Below are positions 18,201 to 25,768 of a DNA stretch of 64,000 bases, one piece after another (position 1 is the first letter of the stretch; each line of letters opens with the position of its first letter). The stretch comes from Lusitaniella coriacea LEGE 07157 (GTDB taxonomy: Bacteria > Cyanobacteriota > Cyanobacteriia > Cyanobacteriales > Spirulinaceae). The stretch is from the NCBI RefSeq assembly GCF_015207425.1, contig NZ_JADEWZ010000011.1:62001-126000 (forward strand), in the 5' to 3' direction. The translations under genes and the position numbers were made by a program. Below the pieces are notes generated by a model, which did not search any database, was not told where the DNA came from, and saw only the letters and a list, made by a program, of their open reading frames with translations.

Positions 18201-18267
18201 CAAGAGCAAAAAAAATGCTTGCCAAACCGTAGTTTATGAGTAACTCTAAAACTTTTTCCCAGGTCAT
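15208..18267 (-). CDS. Membrane NACHT ATPase with C-terminal FGE-sulfatase domain
   Basis: The protein has 1019 residues. Two hydrophobic helices (about 10-30 and 38-58) anchor it. A NACHT NTPase follows: Walker A GAPGSGKTT near 182, Walker B CLVMLDGLDEVADK near 270, sensor-type TSRPFGYQD, and a helical/HEAT-like region to about 620. The C-terminal part (about 750-1019) is a formylglycine-generating-enzyme (FGE/SUMF1) fold with GGIFMMGSPEEEGRDNEHP, YDMHGNVWEWCADAWH and final GFRVARS. In bacteria such domains often act as ligand-binding C-type-lectin-like modules rather than enzymes. The last 30 codons look hypervariable (see the entry at 15220). A signalling or defence NTPase that senses a ligand with its C-terminus is the likeliest role; this is inference. 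Confidence 0.88.
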   Translation of the reverse strand: MTWEKVLELLINYGLASIFFALAAHSLVQYVEGEETLWRVIAFASAGIITAFFTKILKQVGEQLEELIANWIVKGLQGIYDRIVSVLEVIGWKLSFQFRGKYYQSLIYDCRDYRTLGLKTKGEFQLDLEKVFVPLRVKPESVERISPDLIQSYNTIEGSSIWDFLVASRTTRQFQHMAIIGAPGSGKTTLLEHLTLTYAKNRQRRRHPKAPKLIPILLYLRDKQVQDAIADSKTLADAIAQQDSIQELNPPPRWFEERLRNHQCLVMLDGLDEVADKTQRKNASRWVRAQIKKYPKARFILTSRPFGYQDAPVEGVGVILDVKPFNLAQMRKFIENWYLQNEVMRRQGKEDPGVRKEARKQSSDLIHRIQNSPPLAAMALNPLLLTMIATVHSYRGALPGRRVELYSEICDVLLGRRQEAKGLTNSLTAEQKKAVLQVLALELMKRETLKFKPAEGSTLIQNKLATVAGREMEPLEFLEQVEKLSGLLVEREKDVYAFAHKSFQEYLAAVQIKESNQETLLSENISVPWWDETIRLYAAQSDATNLIRAALSDSTVVSLTLALDCLEEGLSVEPEVREQLNDKLEAGLESTDPDIFRLAAEVQLARRLRNLLRIDENLAIDRSAVTRAEFQLFLNEQFDGQPQFSPGTAKQPITGISFQQALGFCFWLSAKASDLNGQSTDYYRLPTVTETQNYSAQEREDLGYWTVGGSNTEEKGLRIVKTQTPSIFQFDTVFVNAQGQEVQRERHYARYFTEDLGKGVALEMVYIPGGIFMMGSPEEEGRDNEHPQHEVTIQPFCMSKFQITQAQWKAVAVLPKVKRDLQPDPSNFTKDLAQSGKTRWDRPVETVSWYDAVEFCARLSRLTGREYSLPSEAQWKYACRAVISGASRNPTYSPFHFGATLTDKLANYDASKTYAKEPQGEDRKQTTPVGSFPPNAFGLYDMHGNVWEWCADAWHKNYEGAPNNENIWSSSDKSIYALRGGSWYYDPGCCRSACRYGYDPDGQLNDIGFRVARSAPRTP
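15220..15333 (-). other. Candidate DGR variable region in the FGE domain
   Basis: Coding strand runs from the RGGSW codons (15333) to the conserved GFRV end. Between the fixed blocks GGSW, CRSA, P and IGFRV, the changing residues (Y,Y,D,C,C,Y,G,Y,D,G,L,N,D at 15318-15250) are nearly all encoded by NNC or NNT codons: TAC, GAT, TGT, TGC, GGC, GGT, CTC, AAC. That is the expected product of adenine mutagenesis of AAC/AAT codons in a template repeat. Position at the 3' end of an FGE-fold gene is also canonical. No template repeat or reverse transcriptase is found in the window. Confidence 0.6.
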
Positions 18268-18756
18268 CTTTTACGTCCTACAAACAACCAATCGCGCACA
18301 ACCATCTCCTCACTCTATTTTGCTCCAGGATTAGGTTCTTTGTTTCCGGAATGACACCGCACACTCTCGCACTCCCATAAAAATGTCCTCTATCTTCATA
18401 AGGCATGATGCGAAATTCAGCACCAATTTCAGCCTTCTCGTATTCATCTTTTAGATAGCTATGTTTGAAGAAAGCGCGATCTCATTACTTTTTGCGTGAC
18501 TGCACACAGCATGACTTACGTGAATTCACTTATCTTTTGATTGAGGGTTATTCCCGATGAATCAAATAGAAAAATAGAGGAAGATGAAAGCACAGATAAA
18601 GAGTCATTCAACGATTCTTTAACTTAATTCGGTGGCTTGCACAACAAGTGTAATGGGAAGCAACCTGAACTTACTCAGTTATTGTTTCCCTTTTCATCCC
18701 CTTCAAAACCAATTTCTTAAGTTATTTATTCCTCAGTCGAAGGAGTACGATTCCCT
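18268..18756. other. Intergenic stretch without recognised genes
   Basis: This lies between the starts of two divergent genes (NACHT-FGE and the CBS histidine kinase), so both promoters must be here. Base composition is AT-rich with no HIP1 site. No terminator, tRNA or convincing small gene was seen. Confidence 0.5.
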
Positions 18757-20463
18757 ATGCTACCTTTCTTCGCCGATGTATCGAAAGCTGGAGCGTTATT
18801 CCCGATGCAAGATTCTGCTGCTAATCGAGCGATTGTTCCGTCTTCCCTAACTGTCTCAGCAGACACGCCTGTAGGGGACGCGATCGCGCGCGTGAACCAA
18901 TCCGACACAAACGTCATTTTTGTCGTCAAACCCATAGAGGAAAGCGCGAAACGGTTAGTTGGAGTGTTTGCAGAACAAGATGTCGTGGAACTCGTGGCAT
19001 CGGGCGTAGATTGGTCTGAATGGACGGTGGAATCGGCAATGAGCGAAGCTCCCATTCAACTTCGAGCCTCCGAGCAAAACGACCCCTTCGCAACCCTAAA
19101 ACTATTTTGTCAACATCAACTGCGTTATCTTCCGGTGGTGGGCAATCGCGGAGAATTAGTAGGCGCAATTTCTGCCAACGAACTGTTAGATGAGATCGCA
19201 ACAGAAGAGTACCGGGAAACCGAGACATCCAGCAGGAACGAATCTCCGTTACCCCACGAACAATTACAACAAGAACTCGATTATCGTCAAGCAACAGAAA
19301 CCGAAATTCGCAGGCTAAATGACAAACTCAAAGAGCAATTTATCGCACACCAATTACTCGTAGAAAATTGGCGCACGAGCGAGATGCAAATGCGCGCCTT
19401 ATTCGGGCAAATGACGGAAATTGTGATCGTTGTTGACGACCAATTACAGGAAATCCGGATCTTACCCACGAATACCGCACTTTTATACGACCCCGAACTC
19501 GACGTTCTCGATCAAACCGTACAGCATTTCTTTCATAGCAATCAAACTCAAGTCTTCACGCAACAAATTCGCTCGGTTTTAGCGCGTCAAAAAACCCTGA
19601 ATTTTGAATATTCTTTAACAATTAATGAAACTGATATTTGGTTTGATGCGTGCATTTCTCCAATCTCAGACAATTTAGTTCTCTGGATTGCTCGCGATAT
19701 TACCCAACGCAAACGTGCGGAAATGGAAACCCTCAAAGCATTGACCCAAGCGCAAGAACTCAACGAACTCAAATCGCGCTTTGTTTCTATGACCTCTCAC
19801 GAATTCCGCACCCCTCTTGCCATTATTAAATCCTCCACTCAACTCCTACAGCGCTACGAATGGTCGAAGGAGGAACGAGATGCCCAATTGAATCAGATTT
19901 TGTCAGCCGTTCAGCATATGTTGCAACTGCTCAACGATGTATTGACTCTAGGAAAAGCAGAAGCGGGAAAATTTGACTTCAATCCCGTTTCCTTGGAACT
20001 GACTCAGTTTTGCGAGAATCTGATACAAGAGATTCAAACAAGTTTTGATGCGCGCGATCGCGTGACCTTTACCGCGAACAGTCCGCAGGAGAATGGTCTA
20101 ATTGAGGCTCGAATGGATGAAAAATTGCTCAGGCAAATTCTCACCAACTTACTCTCAAATGCCTTGAAATATTCCGATCGCGACAGTCTCGTTCGGTTTA
20201 CGCTTACCGTTGACTCCGACATTCATTCCGGGGAAAAACGAGCAATCTTCCAAGTGGAGGATCGAGGGATTGGGATTCCCCCAGAAGAACAATCGCTTTT
20301 ATTTGAATCTTTTCATCGGGCGAAAAATGTGGGGACGATTCCCGGAACGGGTTTGGGGTTGCCGATTGTGAAAAAATGTGTCGATCTCTACGGCGGGACA
20401 ATTGCGTGTGAGAGTCGCATCGGTGAAGGAACTACGTTTGAAATTGTTTTACCTTTATATTAA
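18757..20463 (+). CDS. CBS-domain sensor histidine kinase
   Basis: This 568-residue soluble kinase has no membrane helix. Residues about 25-150 are a CBS pair (LTVSADTPVGDAIARVNQ; LRYLPVVGNRGELVGAISANELL), which usually binds adenine nucleotides. A coiled segment (165-200) and a PAS-like domain (about 205-320) follow. The dimerization domain carries His348 in SHEFRTPL. The ATPase domain has the N box NLLSNALKYS, G1 DRGIGIP, and G2 GTGLGLPIVK. A response regulator follows 65 bp downstream and is the obvious partner. The input is probably the energy or nucleotide state through the CBS pair; that is inference from family. Confidence 0.9.
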   Translation: MLPFFADVSKAGALFPMQDSAANRAIVPSSLTVSADTPVGDAIARVNQSDTNVIFVVKPIEESAKRLVGVFAEQDVVELVASGVDWSEWTVESAMSEAPIQLRASEQNDPFATLKLFCQHQLRYLPVVGNRGELVGAISANELLDEIATEEYRETETSSRNESPLPHEQLQQELDYRQATETEIRRLNDKLKEQFIAHQLLVENWRTSEMQMRALFGQMTEIVIVVDDQLQEIRILPTNTALLYDPELDVLDQTVQHFFHSNQTQVFTQQIRSVLARQKTLNFEYSLTINETDIWFDACISPISDNLVLWIARDITQRKRAEMETLKALTQAQELNELKSRFVSMTSHEFRTPLAIIKSSTQLLQRYEWSKEERDAQLNQILSAVQHMLQLLNDVLTLGKAEAGKFDFNPVSLELTQFCENLIQEIQTSFDARDRVTFTANSPQENGLIEARMDEKLLRQILTNLLSNALKYSDRDSLVRFTLTVDSDIHSGEKRAIFQVEDRGIGIPPEEQSLLFESFHRAKNVGTIPGTGLGLPIVKKCVDLYGGTIACESRIGEGTTFEIVLPLY

Positions 20464-20528
20464 GAACAATGGTTTCACCCATCACTCAAAGGGAATAATA
20501 GAGCTGAATGGGAATAAAAAGTAAGGTT

Positions 20529-21206
20529 ATGACTAAAATTTTGGTGATTGAAGATGAGGGCGCTGTTCGGAATAATATTCTGATGCTCCTCAAGGCAGAA
20601 GGATTTCAGGTTTCGGGGGCGGAAAATGGCGAGGTGGGGATTGAGATGGCAAAAGAACACCCACCAGATCTGATTATTTGCGACATTTTGATGCCCGGTG
20701 TTGATGGCTACGGCGTTCTGACGCAATTGCGGCAAAGTCGGACAACGGCGTTTATTCCCTTTATTTTTCTTACGGCTAAAGCCGAACGTTCTGAAGTTCG
20801 GCAAGGAATCGAACTGGGTGCGGACGATTATTTGACAAAACCTTTTGATGCTGACGAACTTTTGGGCGCGATCGCGGCTAGATTAAAAAAACAAGAGCAA
20901 CTATACCAGCGCTTTGATTTGCTCTCTGATGAACTCGATCGCTTCGAGCAACTGGTTACAGCAAAAGACGAGATGCTTACCCATTTCAACGAACAAATGC
21001 GCAGTCCTCTCTCCAACCTGCGTCTTGTGGTTGAGATGCTGTCCAATGAGTCAGAACCGGAAAAGCGCGATCGCTATCTCGAAATCCTGCGTTCGGAATT
21101 TGAGCGCGAAATCGCCCTACTCAATCAAGTTTCCGAACTACAAAAATTGCTCACGCCCGAAAACGTGAACTTGCTCTCTAAATTTAATATGCTCAAACCC
21201 CAGTAA
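20529..21206 (+). CDS. Response regulator with degenerate DHp-like C-terminus
   Basis: The start at MTKILVIEDE is preferred on homology; an in-frame ATG 21 bp upstream is also possible. The 225-residue protein has a receiver domain with phospho-acceptor Asp52 (CDILMPG) and the Lys in LTKPFD. There is no DNA-binding output. Residues about 130-220 form a long helical pair that resembles a histidine kinase dimerization domain (FNEQMRSPLSNLRLVVEML) in which the active His of the H box is replaced by Asn. It follows the CBS kinase and probably signals by protein-protein contact. Confidence 0.85.
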   Translation: MTKILVIEDEGAVRNNILMLLKAEGFQVSGAENGEVGIEMAKEHPPDLIICDILMPGVDGYGVLTQLRQSRTTAFIPFIFLTAKAERSEVRQGIELGADDYLTKPFDADELLGAIAARLKKQEQLYQRFDLLSDELDRFEQLVTAKDEMLTHFNEQMRSPLSNLRLVVEMLSNESEPEKRDRYLEILRSEFEREIALLNQVSELQKLLTPENVNLLSKFNMLKPQ

Positions 21207-21262
21207 CATTTGATAGCGTCAGGCTGAAACGGTGACACGGCGAGAAAGAATCGGTTGCAGGG

Positions 21263-21288
21263 TAGTTTATGGGTTGGAGTACTCTTAA
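21263..21288. repeat. End fragment of repeat family B
   Basis: TAGTTTATGGGTTGGAGTAC, followed by TCTTAA, matches one end of the larger repeats at 41269-41372 and 49093-49250 (there AGTTTATTGATTGGAGTACT). Only this end is present. Confidence 0.4.
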
Positions 21289-21351
21289 AACTACAATACT
21301 TCCGTAGGCTACAATATGTAGTGTCCCGTTCTTCAAGTCTTTCAAAGAATA

Positions 21352-21924
21352 ATGTCAATGAAGTGTCCGACGTGCAAACGCCCAGTTCTACAAAAAGTGA
21401 CCCTAGAAGAATCTCTTCTCGCCAATCGCTGCGACAAATGCGAAGGAAATTGGATTGACTCAGAACAGTATTGGTCCTGGCTTGATGCGCATAGCGAAAC
21501 CCTGCCTGAAAAAGAACCAGAAGTTTCTTTCGAGATTAACGATTCGCAAAAAGCAAAACTTTGCCCTCAGTGCAATCGGATTTTAATTAAATATAAAGTG
21601 GGGCGTGGCACAAACTTTCACCTCGATCATTGCAGTTCTTGTAATGGAGTCTGGTTCGACAAAAATGAGTGGGAAACCCTCAAAGCACGCAATCTTCACG
21701 ATGAAATTCACTGCATCTTTACTCAATCGTGGCAGCGACAGGTTCGACAAGAAGAAATAGAAGAGAATCTCGATCTTATTTACACTCAGAAATTTGGTTC
21801 GGAAGATTATCAGGAATTGCAAAAAATTAAAGCATGGCTCAACGATCGTCCCCAAAAACTCGCATTGTTAGCCTATCTGAATGATGAAAACCCTTATAAG
21901 CTTTCACCCCCTGCTAATCTCTAG
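21352..21924 (+). CDS. Zinc-ribbon (zf-TFIIB type) protein
   Basis: 190 residues. Two zinc ribbons are visible: CPTC with CDKCEGNWID (residues about 4-40) and CPQC with CSSCNGVWFDKNEW (about 64-105). The phrase C..C.G.W.D is the zf-TFIIB family signature. A helical C-terminal region (110-190) has no recognised motif. It is a cytoplasmic protein; members of this family are poorly characterised, possibly nucleic-acid or protein-binding. It has no clear operon partner. Confidence 0.82.
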   Translation: MSMKCPTCKRPVLQKVTLEESLLANRCDKCEGNWIDSEQYWSWLDAHSETLPEKEPEVSFEINDSQKAKLCPQCNRILIKYKVGRGTNFHLDHCSSCNGVWFDKNEWETLKARNLHDEIHCIFTQSWQRQVRQEEIEENLDLIYTQKFGSEDYQELQKIKAWLNDRPQKLALLAYLNDENPYKLSPPANL

Positions 21925-21981
21925 CGGAATGCTGTTTCAACATTGAGGCGAGGAAAGCTTGCGATATTCCATATTTACATC

Positions 21982-22086
21982 TGATATCAAATCCTTCGAA
22001 TTGCCCATGATACAAATTCACCGCGTCTCCCCTTCCCCGTGTCACCGCGTCAGTCTTCACTGATAGCATTCCCGGATTTTATATCA
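21982..22086. repeat. MITE-like element, family C, full copy
   Basis: Imperfect terminal inverted repeats TGATATCAAATCC (21982-21994) and GGATTTTATATCA (22074-22086) match at 12 of 13 positions. The interior carries the shared CCCCGTGTCACCGCGTCAGTC segment. It is about 105 bp and noncoding. Confidence 0.55.
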
Positions 22087-22138
22087 CCCAGTCCGGGGAG
22101 AGGGAAGATAGATACAGTAGAATGTGGGTTCGGTGACT

Positions 22139-22498
22139 CTAATTCACATTAGATCGAACCAAACCCAATCCCTGCCAAAATTCGTTAGGGTATTTCAACT
22201 CTGGCTTACCAACCCAACCCTGTACAACATCAAGCTCGTACCCGTTCTCAACACGCTTATAGCTAACACTATTAAGAGCGATTGAATCCCAATCACCTGT
22301 GAACTTCAGATCGCTGAGAGAATCGGGATATTTGCCAAACCTGACTTTATGCAGCTCGATTAAGGCTATCGCTGTTTTAAAGTGTTGATCTCCGAATTTC
22401 TGGTCAGTTTCTTTCTTGAAAGTACAGCTTGAAAGGGTTAAGCAGAGAAGTGAGCTGGTTAGAGCAAAAATCACTCGTTTGTTTATGACTTTGACCAT
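22139..22498 (-). CDS. Putative lipoprotein
   Basis: 119 residues with a lipoprotein signal: N-terminal MVKVINKRV, a hydrophobic stretch and lipobox LSSC (Cys25). The mature part contains ALIELHKVRFGKYPDSLSDL, which resembles the pilin-like segment after the helix of type II secretion pseudopilins, but no prepilin peptidase site is seen. Function unknown. The hallmark cysteine makes membrane anchoring likely. Confidence 0.7.
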   Translation of the reverse strand: MVKVINKRVIFALTSSLLCLTLSSCTFKKETDQKFGDQHFKTAIALIELHKVRFGKYPDSLSDLKFTGDWDSIALNSVSYKRVENGYELDVVQGWVGKPELKYPNEFWQGLGLVRSNVN

Positions 22499-22541
22499 TT
22501 GATTAGGAGTTTAGCAACCCAATGTTATCCATAATCTACTG

Positions 22542-22683
22542 TAATATAGCGTTTTCAAATGAAGCGTGAAACCCAACACAGATTTCTTATATCCCCAAAT
22601 AACACCTGTATCTCTTTCTACTTCTGCCTACTGCCTTTTGCCGTCACGTCCAGTTCCACATCCCAAACGAAAACGCTATATTA
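22542..22683. repeat. MITE-like element, family A, copy 1
   Basis: 142 bp with perfect 15-bp terminal inverted repeats TAATATAGCGTTTTC and GAAAACGCTATATTA. The interior is related, in inverted orientation, to the element at 23759-23902 (shared segments include CCCAAATAACACCTG and CATCTCTTTCTACT-like sequence). There is no open reading frame. The size, ends and TA-rich edges fit a nonautonomous element. Confidence 0.65.
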
Positions 22684-22787
22684 GCCCAAACTACTTATCC
22701 GACAAAAATGCGATCTCAACATTGAGGCGAGGAAAGCTTACAATATTTCGTCTAATTAACAATTTCGCGTAATCATTTATAAAAACC

Positions 22788-23726
22788 GTGTATTTCAGCA
22801 TCGTCATTCCCACCTACAATCGCAAACCCATCCTTGAAAAGTGTCTCACTGCCTTAGAACGCCAGGAATTAGCAGCAGACAGTCTCGTACAAAACTATGA
22901 AATTGTTGTCGTAGACGACGGCTCCACCGACGGAACCTTAGACTGGATTGAAGACAATCCCCAACACTTCCCCCACGTTCGCACCTTTGCCCAAGATCAT
23001 CAAGGCCCTGCGGCAGCACGTAACTTAGGAGTAGAGCAAGCCCAAGGGGATACAATTATCTTTATTGACAGCGATTTGGTGGTGACAGAAGTATTTTTGC
23101 AAGCTCATGCCGATGCGTTAGTTAAAGGGATGAAAGAGGAAGGGAACGATCGCGTGTTTACCTACGGTTCGGTGATTAATACCTGCAACTTCGACAATCC
23201 CACTGCCGAACCTTACAAAATTACTGACTTTTCTGCTGCCTATTTTGCCACGGGAAATGTCGCGATCGCGCGCCATTGGCTTTTGAAAGTCGGACTGTTC
23301 GATACTCGTTTCCAACTCTACGGTTGGGAAGACTTAGAACTCGGCGTTCGCCTCAAACAACTCGGACTCAAACTGATTAAATGTCCCGAAGCGGTCGGCT
23401 ACCATTGGCATCCCCCCTTCAATCTCAGTCAAATTCCCAACCTGATTGATAAAGAGATTCAAAGGGGACGCATGGGGGTACTTTTCTATCAAAAACACCC
23501 CACTTGGGACGTGCGGATGATGATCCAAATGACCTGGCTGCATCGCCTCTTGTGGGGGATTCTTTCCCTTGGGGGACGCTTGAACGAACGCACAATGGCT
23601 CCCTTTTTACAGTTTTTAATTGATCGCGGAAAGCCTCAACTTGCCCTAGAAATTGCTCGCATTTTTCTCAATTGGTACAACGTTCGCGGCGTTTACGAAG
23701 CCTACAATGAGATGCAAAAAACCTAG
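22788..23726 (+). CDS. Family 2 glycosyltransferase
   Basis: 312 residues from a GTG start. It has the GT-A fold opening SIVIPTYNRKPILEKCL, the nucleotide-sugar motif VVDDGSTDGT, and the metal DxD-like motif IDSDLVV, followed by the acceptor region WEDLELGVRL (ED motif). It transfers a sugar from a nucleotide donor; the acceptor is unknown. No membrane helices are apparent. It stands alone between two inverted MITE-like repeats, so the segment may have moved or been bracketed by mobile DNA. Confidence 0.92.
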   Translation: MYFSIVIPTYNRKPILEKCLTALERQELAADSLVQNYEIVVVDDGSTDGTLDWIEDNPQHFPHVRTFAQDHQGPAAARNLGVEQAQGDTIIFIDSDLVVTEVFLQAHADALVKGMKEEGNDRVFTYGSVINTCNFDNPTAEPYKITDFSAAYFATGNVAIARHWLLKVGLFDTRFQLYGWEDLELGVRLKQLGLKLIKCPEAVGYHWHPPFNLSQIPNLIDKEIQRGRMGVLFYQKHPTWDVRMMIQMTWLHRLLWGILSLGGRLNERTMAPFLQFLIDRGKPQLALEIARIFLNWYNVRGVYEAYNEMQKT

Positions 23727-23758
23727 CCTTCAACCTTCTCAGTTAAAACTGAAATGTA

Positions 23759-23902
23759 TATAGCGTTTCCGTTTGGGACGTGGAACTGGACGGGATCGCA
23801 AAAGGGAATAGGGAACAGGGAATAGTAGAAAGAGATGCAGGTGTTATTTGGGGGATATGAAAAATGGGGGTGGGGTTTCACGCTTCGTTTGGAAACGCTA
23901 TA
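23759..23902. repeat. MITE-like element, family A, copy 2 (inverted)
   Basis: 144 bp with terminal inverted repeats TATAGCGTTTCC (23759-23770) and GGAAACGCTATA (23891-23902). Read on the reverse strand it parallels the copy at 22542-22683, and it contains an inserted GGGAATAGGGAACAGGGAAT run of short tandem units. It stops 20 bp before the end of perR. Confidence 0.62.
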
Positions 23903-23922
23903 AAAGCTGAGTTGGGCAACTC

Positions 23923-24360
23923 TTATTGCTTCCGATAGCCGTAGAAATCGATCCGATATTCTACAATGTTTACCCCGGTTTGTTCTTCAATTTGTTTAAT
24001 CAGTTCGGGGGGAAGTTCGACGCAAACGTCAATAATTTTGTGGGTATCGAGACAGTTGACGTGGCTGTGAGCATCGCTGATATTACCGTATAAGCGTCCG
24101 TCGCAGCGTTCGACACATTCGATAACGCCTTGAGAAGATAGGGCTTCTAGGTTCTGGTAGACGGAGGTATGACCGATTTCTTTGCCTTGTTGGTTGAGGC
24201 GATCGTAAATTTCTCTAGCAGAAAGGTGATCTTGCGCTTGCCACAGCAATTCAAGAATATAGCGTCGCTGGCGGCTGACGCGCATCCCCAAGGTTTGACA
24301 CCGATGAAGGGCATCTTCGAGAGAGCGAATGGGTTTTAGGGGTGCTTCTGGCTGTTGCAT
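23923..24360 (-). CDS. perR: Fur-family regulator, PerR/FurC type
   Basis: 145 residues from the ATG at 24360 (the frame extends to a TTG). It has a Fur winged helix (SLEDALHRCQTLGMRVSRQR; LSAREIYDRL; IGHTSVYQNLEAL) and the regulatory metal region with His residues in SDAHSHVNCLDTHKIIDV. The paired CxxC motifs for a structural zinc are missing, as I recall for cyanobacterial PerR (FurC of Anabaena). Known role: peroxide-sensing repression of antioxidant genes. A TAATCATTA palindrome in its upstream region suggests autoregulation. The PerR subtype rests on remembered similarity. Confidence 0.8.
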   Translation of the reverse strand: MQQPEAPLKPIRSLEDALHRCQTLGMRVSRQRRYILELLWQAQDHLSAREIYDRLNQQGKEIGHTSVYQNLEALSSQGVIECVERCDGRLYGNISDAHSHVNCLDTHKIIDVCVELPPELIKQIEEQTGVNIVEYRIDFYGYRKQ

Positions 24361-24392
24361 TGGATTGACCAAATTGAGAGATCGCTAATACA

Positions 24393-24401
24393 TAATCATT
24401 A
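24393..24401. promoter_or_regulatory. Fur/PerR-box-like palindrome
   Basis: TAATCATTA, within CATAATCATTACC, is a perfect 9-bp palindrome that matches the core of the Fur-family box (ATAATNATTAT). It lies 33 bp before the perR start and 26 bp before the divergent hypothetical gene. The flanks are degenerate, so evidence is moderate. Confidence 0.4.
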
Positions 24402-24426
24402 CCACTTTATCTTAGAACCCCGGAAA

Positions 24427-25719
24427 ATGTCTACTCCGGGCAGTTTGAGGGTTAATAAAGTTGGGGGAAAATGGAAGAGGAACCGACTGGGGGAAGCGTT
24501 AGTGTCATCATATTTTGACGAGTTATCGAGAAATTTAGGCGAGACTGCCATTTATTATCCAAAACTGGCAAAAATTGCGGGTGGGGTAACGGCTGCAATT
24601 TTCTGGATTCATCTTTGCCAAAGGCAAGAGGAGACTGCTGGGGGTAACGATTGGCTGACTTTAATGCCGAAAGAAATTGAAGCGGAAACCGGGTTGTGTT
24701 TGCCAGAGCAAGAACTCGCACGCCAACAATTGAGGAATCGAGGATGGATTCGAGAACGATCGCGCGAAGCGGCATTGGAATTTTCTCTCGATCGCGATCG
24801 GTTTCAAAAAAGCTGGGACGCTTTCACTCGATTGGTTTTCTCTCCAAACCAGACGCACCCAAACCCTACGGTAACATCCTCTCCCTCGGAGAAGAGTGTA
24901 CGCCCAGAAAGTCTTAATAATAGCCGCGATCGCGAGAACATTGGTTCCGATCCCTTTTTCCCCATCCAGCGCCAGCAAAAAACAACTTCTGTTACACCCC
25001 ATTATCAATTCCAGGGACCTTGGGATTCACCGGAACAGTTTCAACAGTTTCAAAAGGCACTATTGGACTACGCGGCGAACCAGGGATTTTCTAATCCTGG
25101 GGGATGGGTTTTTAGGATTATTGACAGCATTACAAAAGGGATTATTTCTCCTTACTGGGATGAGTTTATTTCCGGCGTTCCTTTAGGAGAAACCCAGAAA
25201 GTTCAGCAGGAATGGGAAGTCGAGCCGGGTGTCCCTTATCCTGCATTTGAGGAAGAGCGCATTCAATATTACATTCACAAAGGGGAACCCCTCGAAGTTG
25301 CAGTGGCAAAGGCACGATCTGAACTGAGAAATCCCACACGAGGAAAGGATTTGTGGGACGGATTTTTGCGTAAGTGCGATCGCGTGGCAGATGAAGCGTT
25401 GAGAGCGAAAAAATTAGGCGTAAAATCTCCTTATTTACCGCCGTCTTTTAGCGAGAAACCCCCCGTAACCAAAGCAAGCGTGATTGAGAAGTTATCTGCT
25501 GTCGTTCCTCCCAAAGCGCTAGAAAGTACTCCTTCTGAAGGGGAAAAGGAGAATCGTAAAAATGGAGAGATAGAAGCAGCAATTCCTTCCCTTGAAGTAT
25601 TGCAAAAACTCTACAACAGTCCCTTGGGAAAACGGTTGGTCGAGCGACAAATTGAGGAACATCCGGAATGGGGTTATTCGATTGTGCGCGATCGCGTGAT
25701 CGATTTGTATCCGTTTTGA
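24427..25719 (+). CDS. Hypothetical protein with replication-like winged helix
   Basis: 430 residues from the ATG at 24427 (MSTPGSLRVNK); the frame extends upstream but would cross the perR promoter. Residues about 40-115 look like a winged helix of the primosomal/replication-initiation kind: YYPKLAKIAGGVTAAIFWIHL, then KEIEAETGLCLPEQELARQQL and GWIRERS. The rest has a variable linker and a helical segment (FVWDGFLRKCDRVADEAL-like). No catalytic motif is seen. Many HIP1 sites lie inside it. I do not recognise a characterised family. Phage- or plasmid-type replication origin is an alternative to a regulator. Confidence 0.6.
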   Translation: MSTPGSLRVNKVGGKWKRNRLGEALVSSYFDELSRNLGETAIYYPKLAKIAGGVTAAIFWIHLCQRQEETAGGNDWLTLMPKEIEAETGLCLPEQELARQQLRNRGWIRERSREAALEFSLDRDRFQKSWDAFTRLVFSPNQTHPNPTVTSSPSEKSVRPESLNNSRDRENIGSDPFFPIQRQQKTTSVTPHYQFQGPWDSPEQFQQFQKALLDYAANQGFSNPGGWVFRIIDSITKGIISPYWDEFISGVPLGETQKVQQEWEVEPGVPYPAFEEERIQYYIHKGEPLEVAVAKARSELRNPTRGKDLWDGFLRKCDRVADEALRAKKLGVKSPYLPPSFSEKPPVTKASVIEKLSAVVPPKALESTPSEGEKENRKNGEIEAAIPSLEVLQKLYNSPLGKRLVERQIEEHPEWGYSIVRDRVIDLYPF

Positions 25720-25768
25720 AGGGGAAAGAATAGGCTACGATAGCGAGTAGTCGCGAGATTAGACTGCC

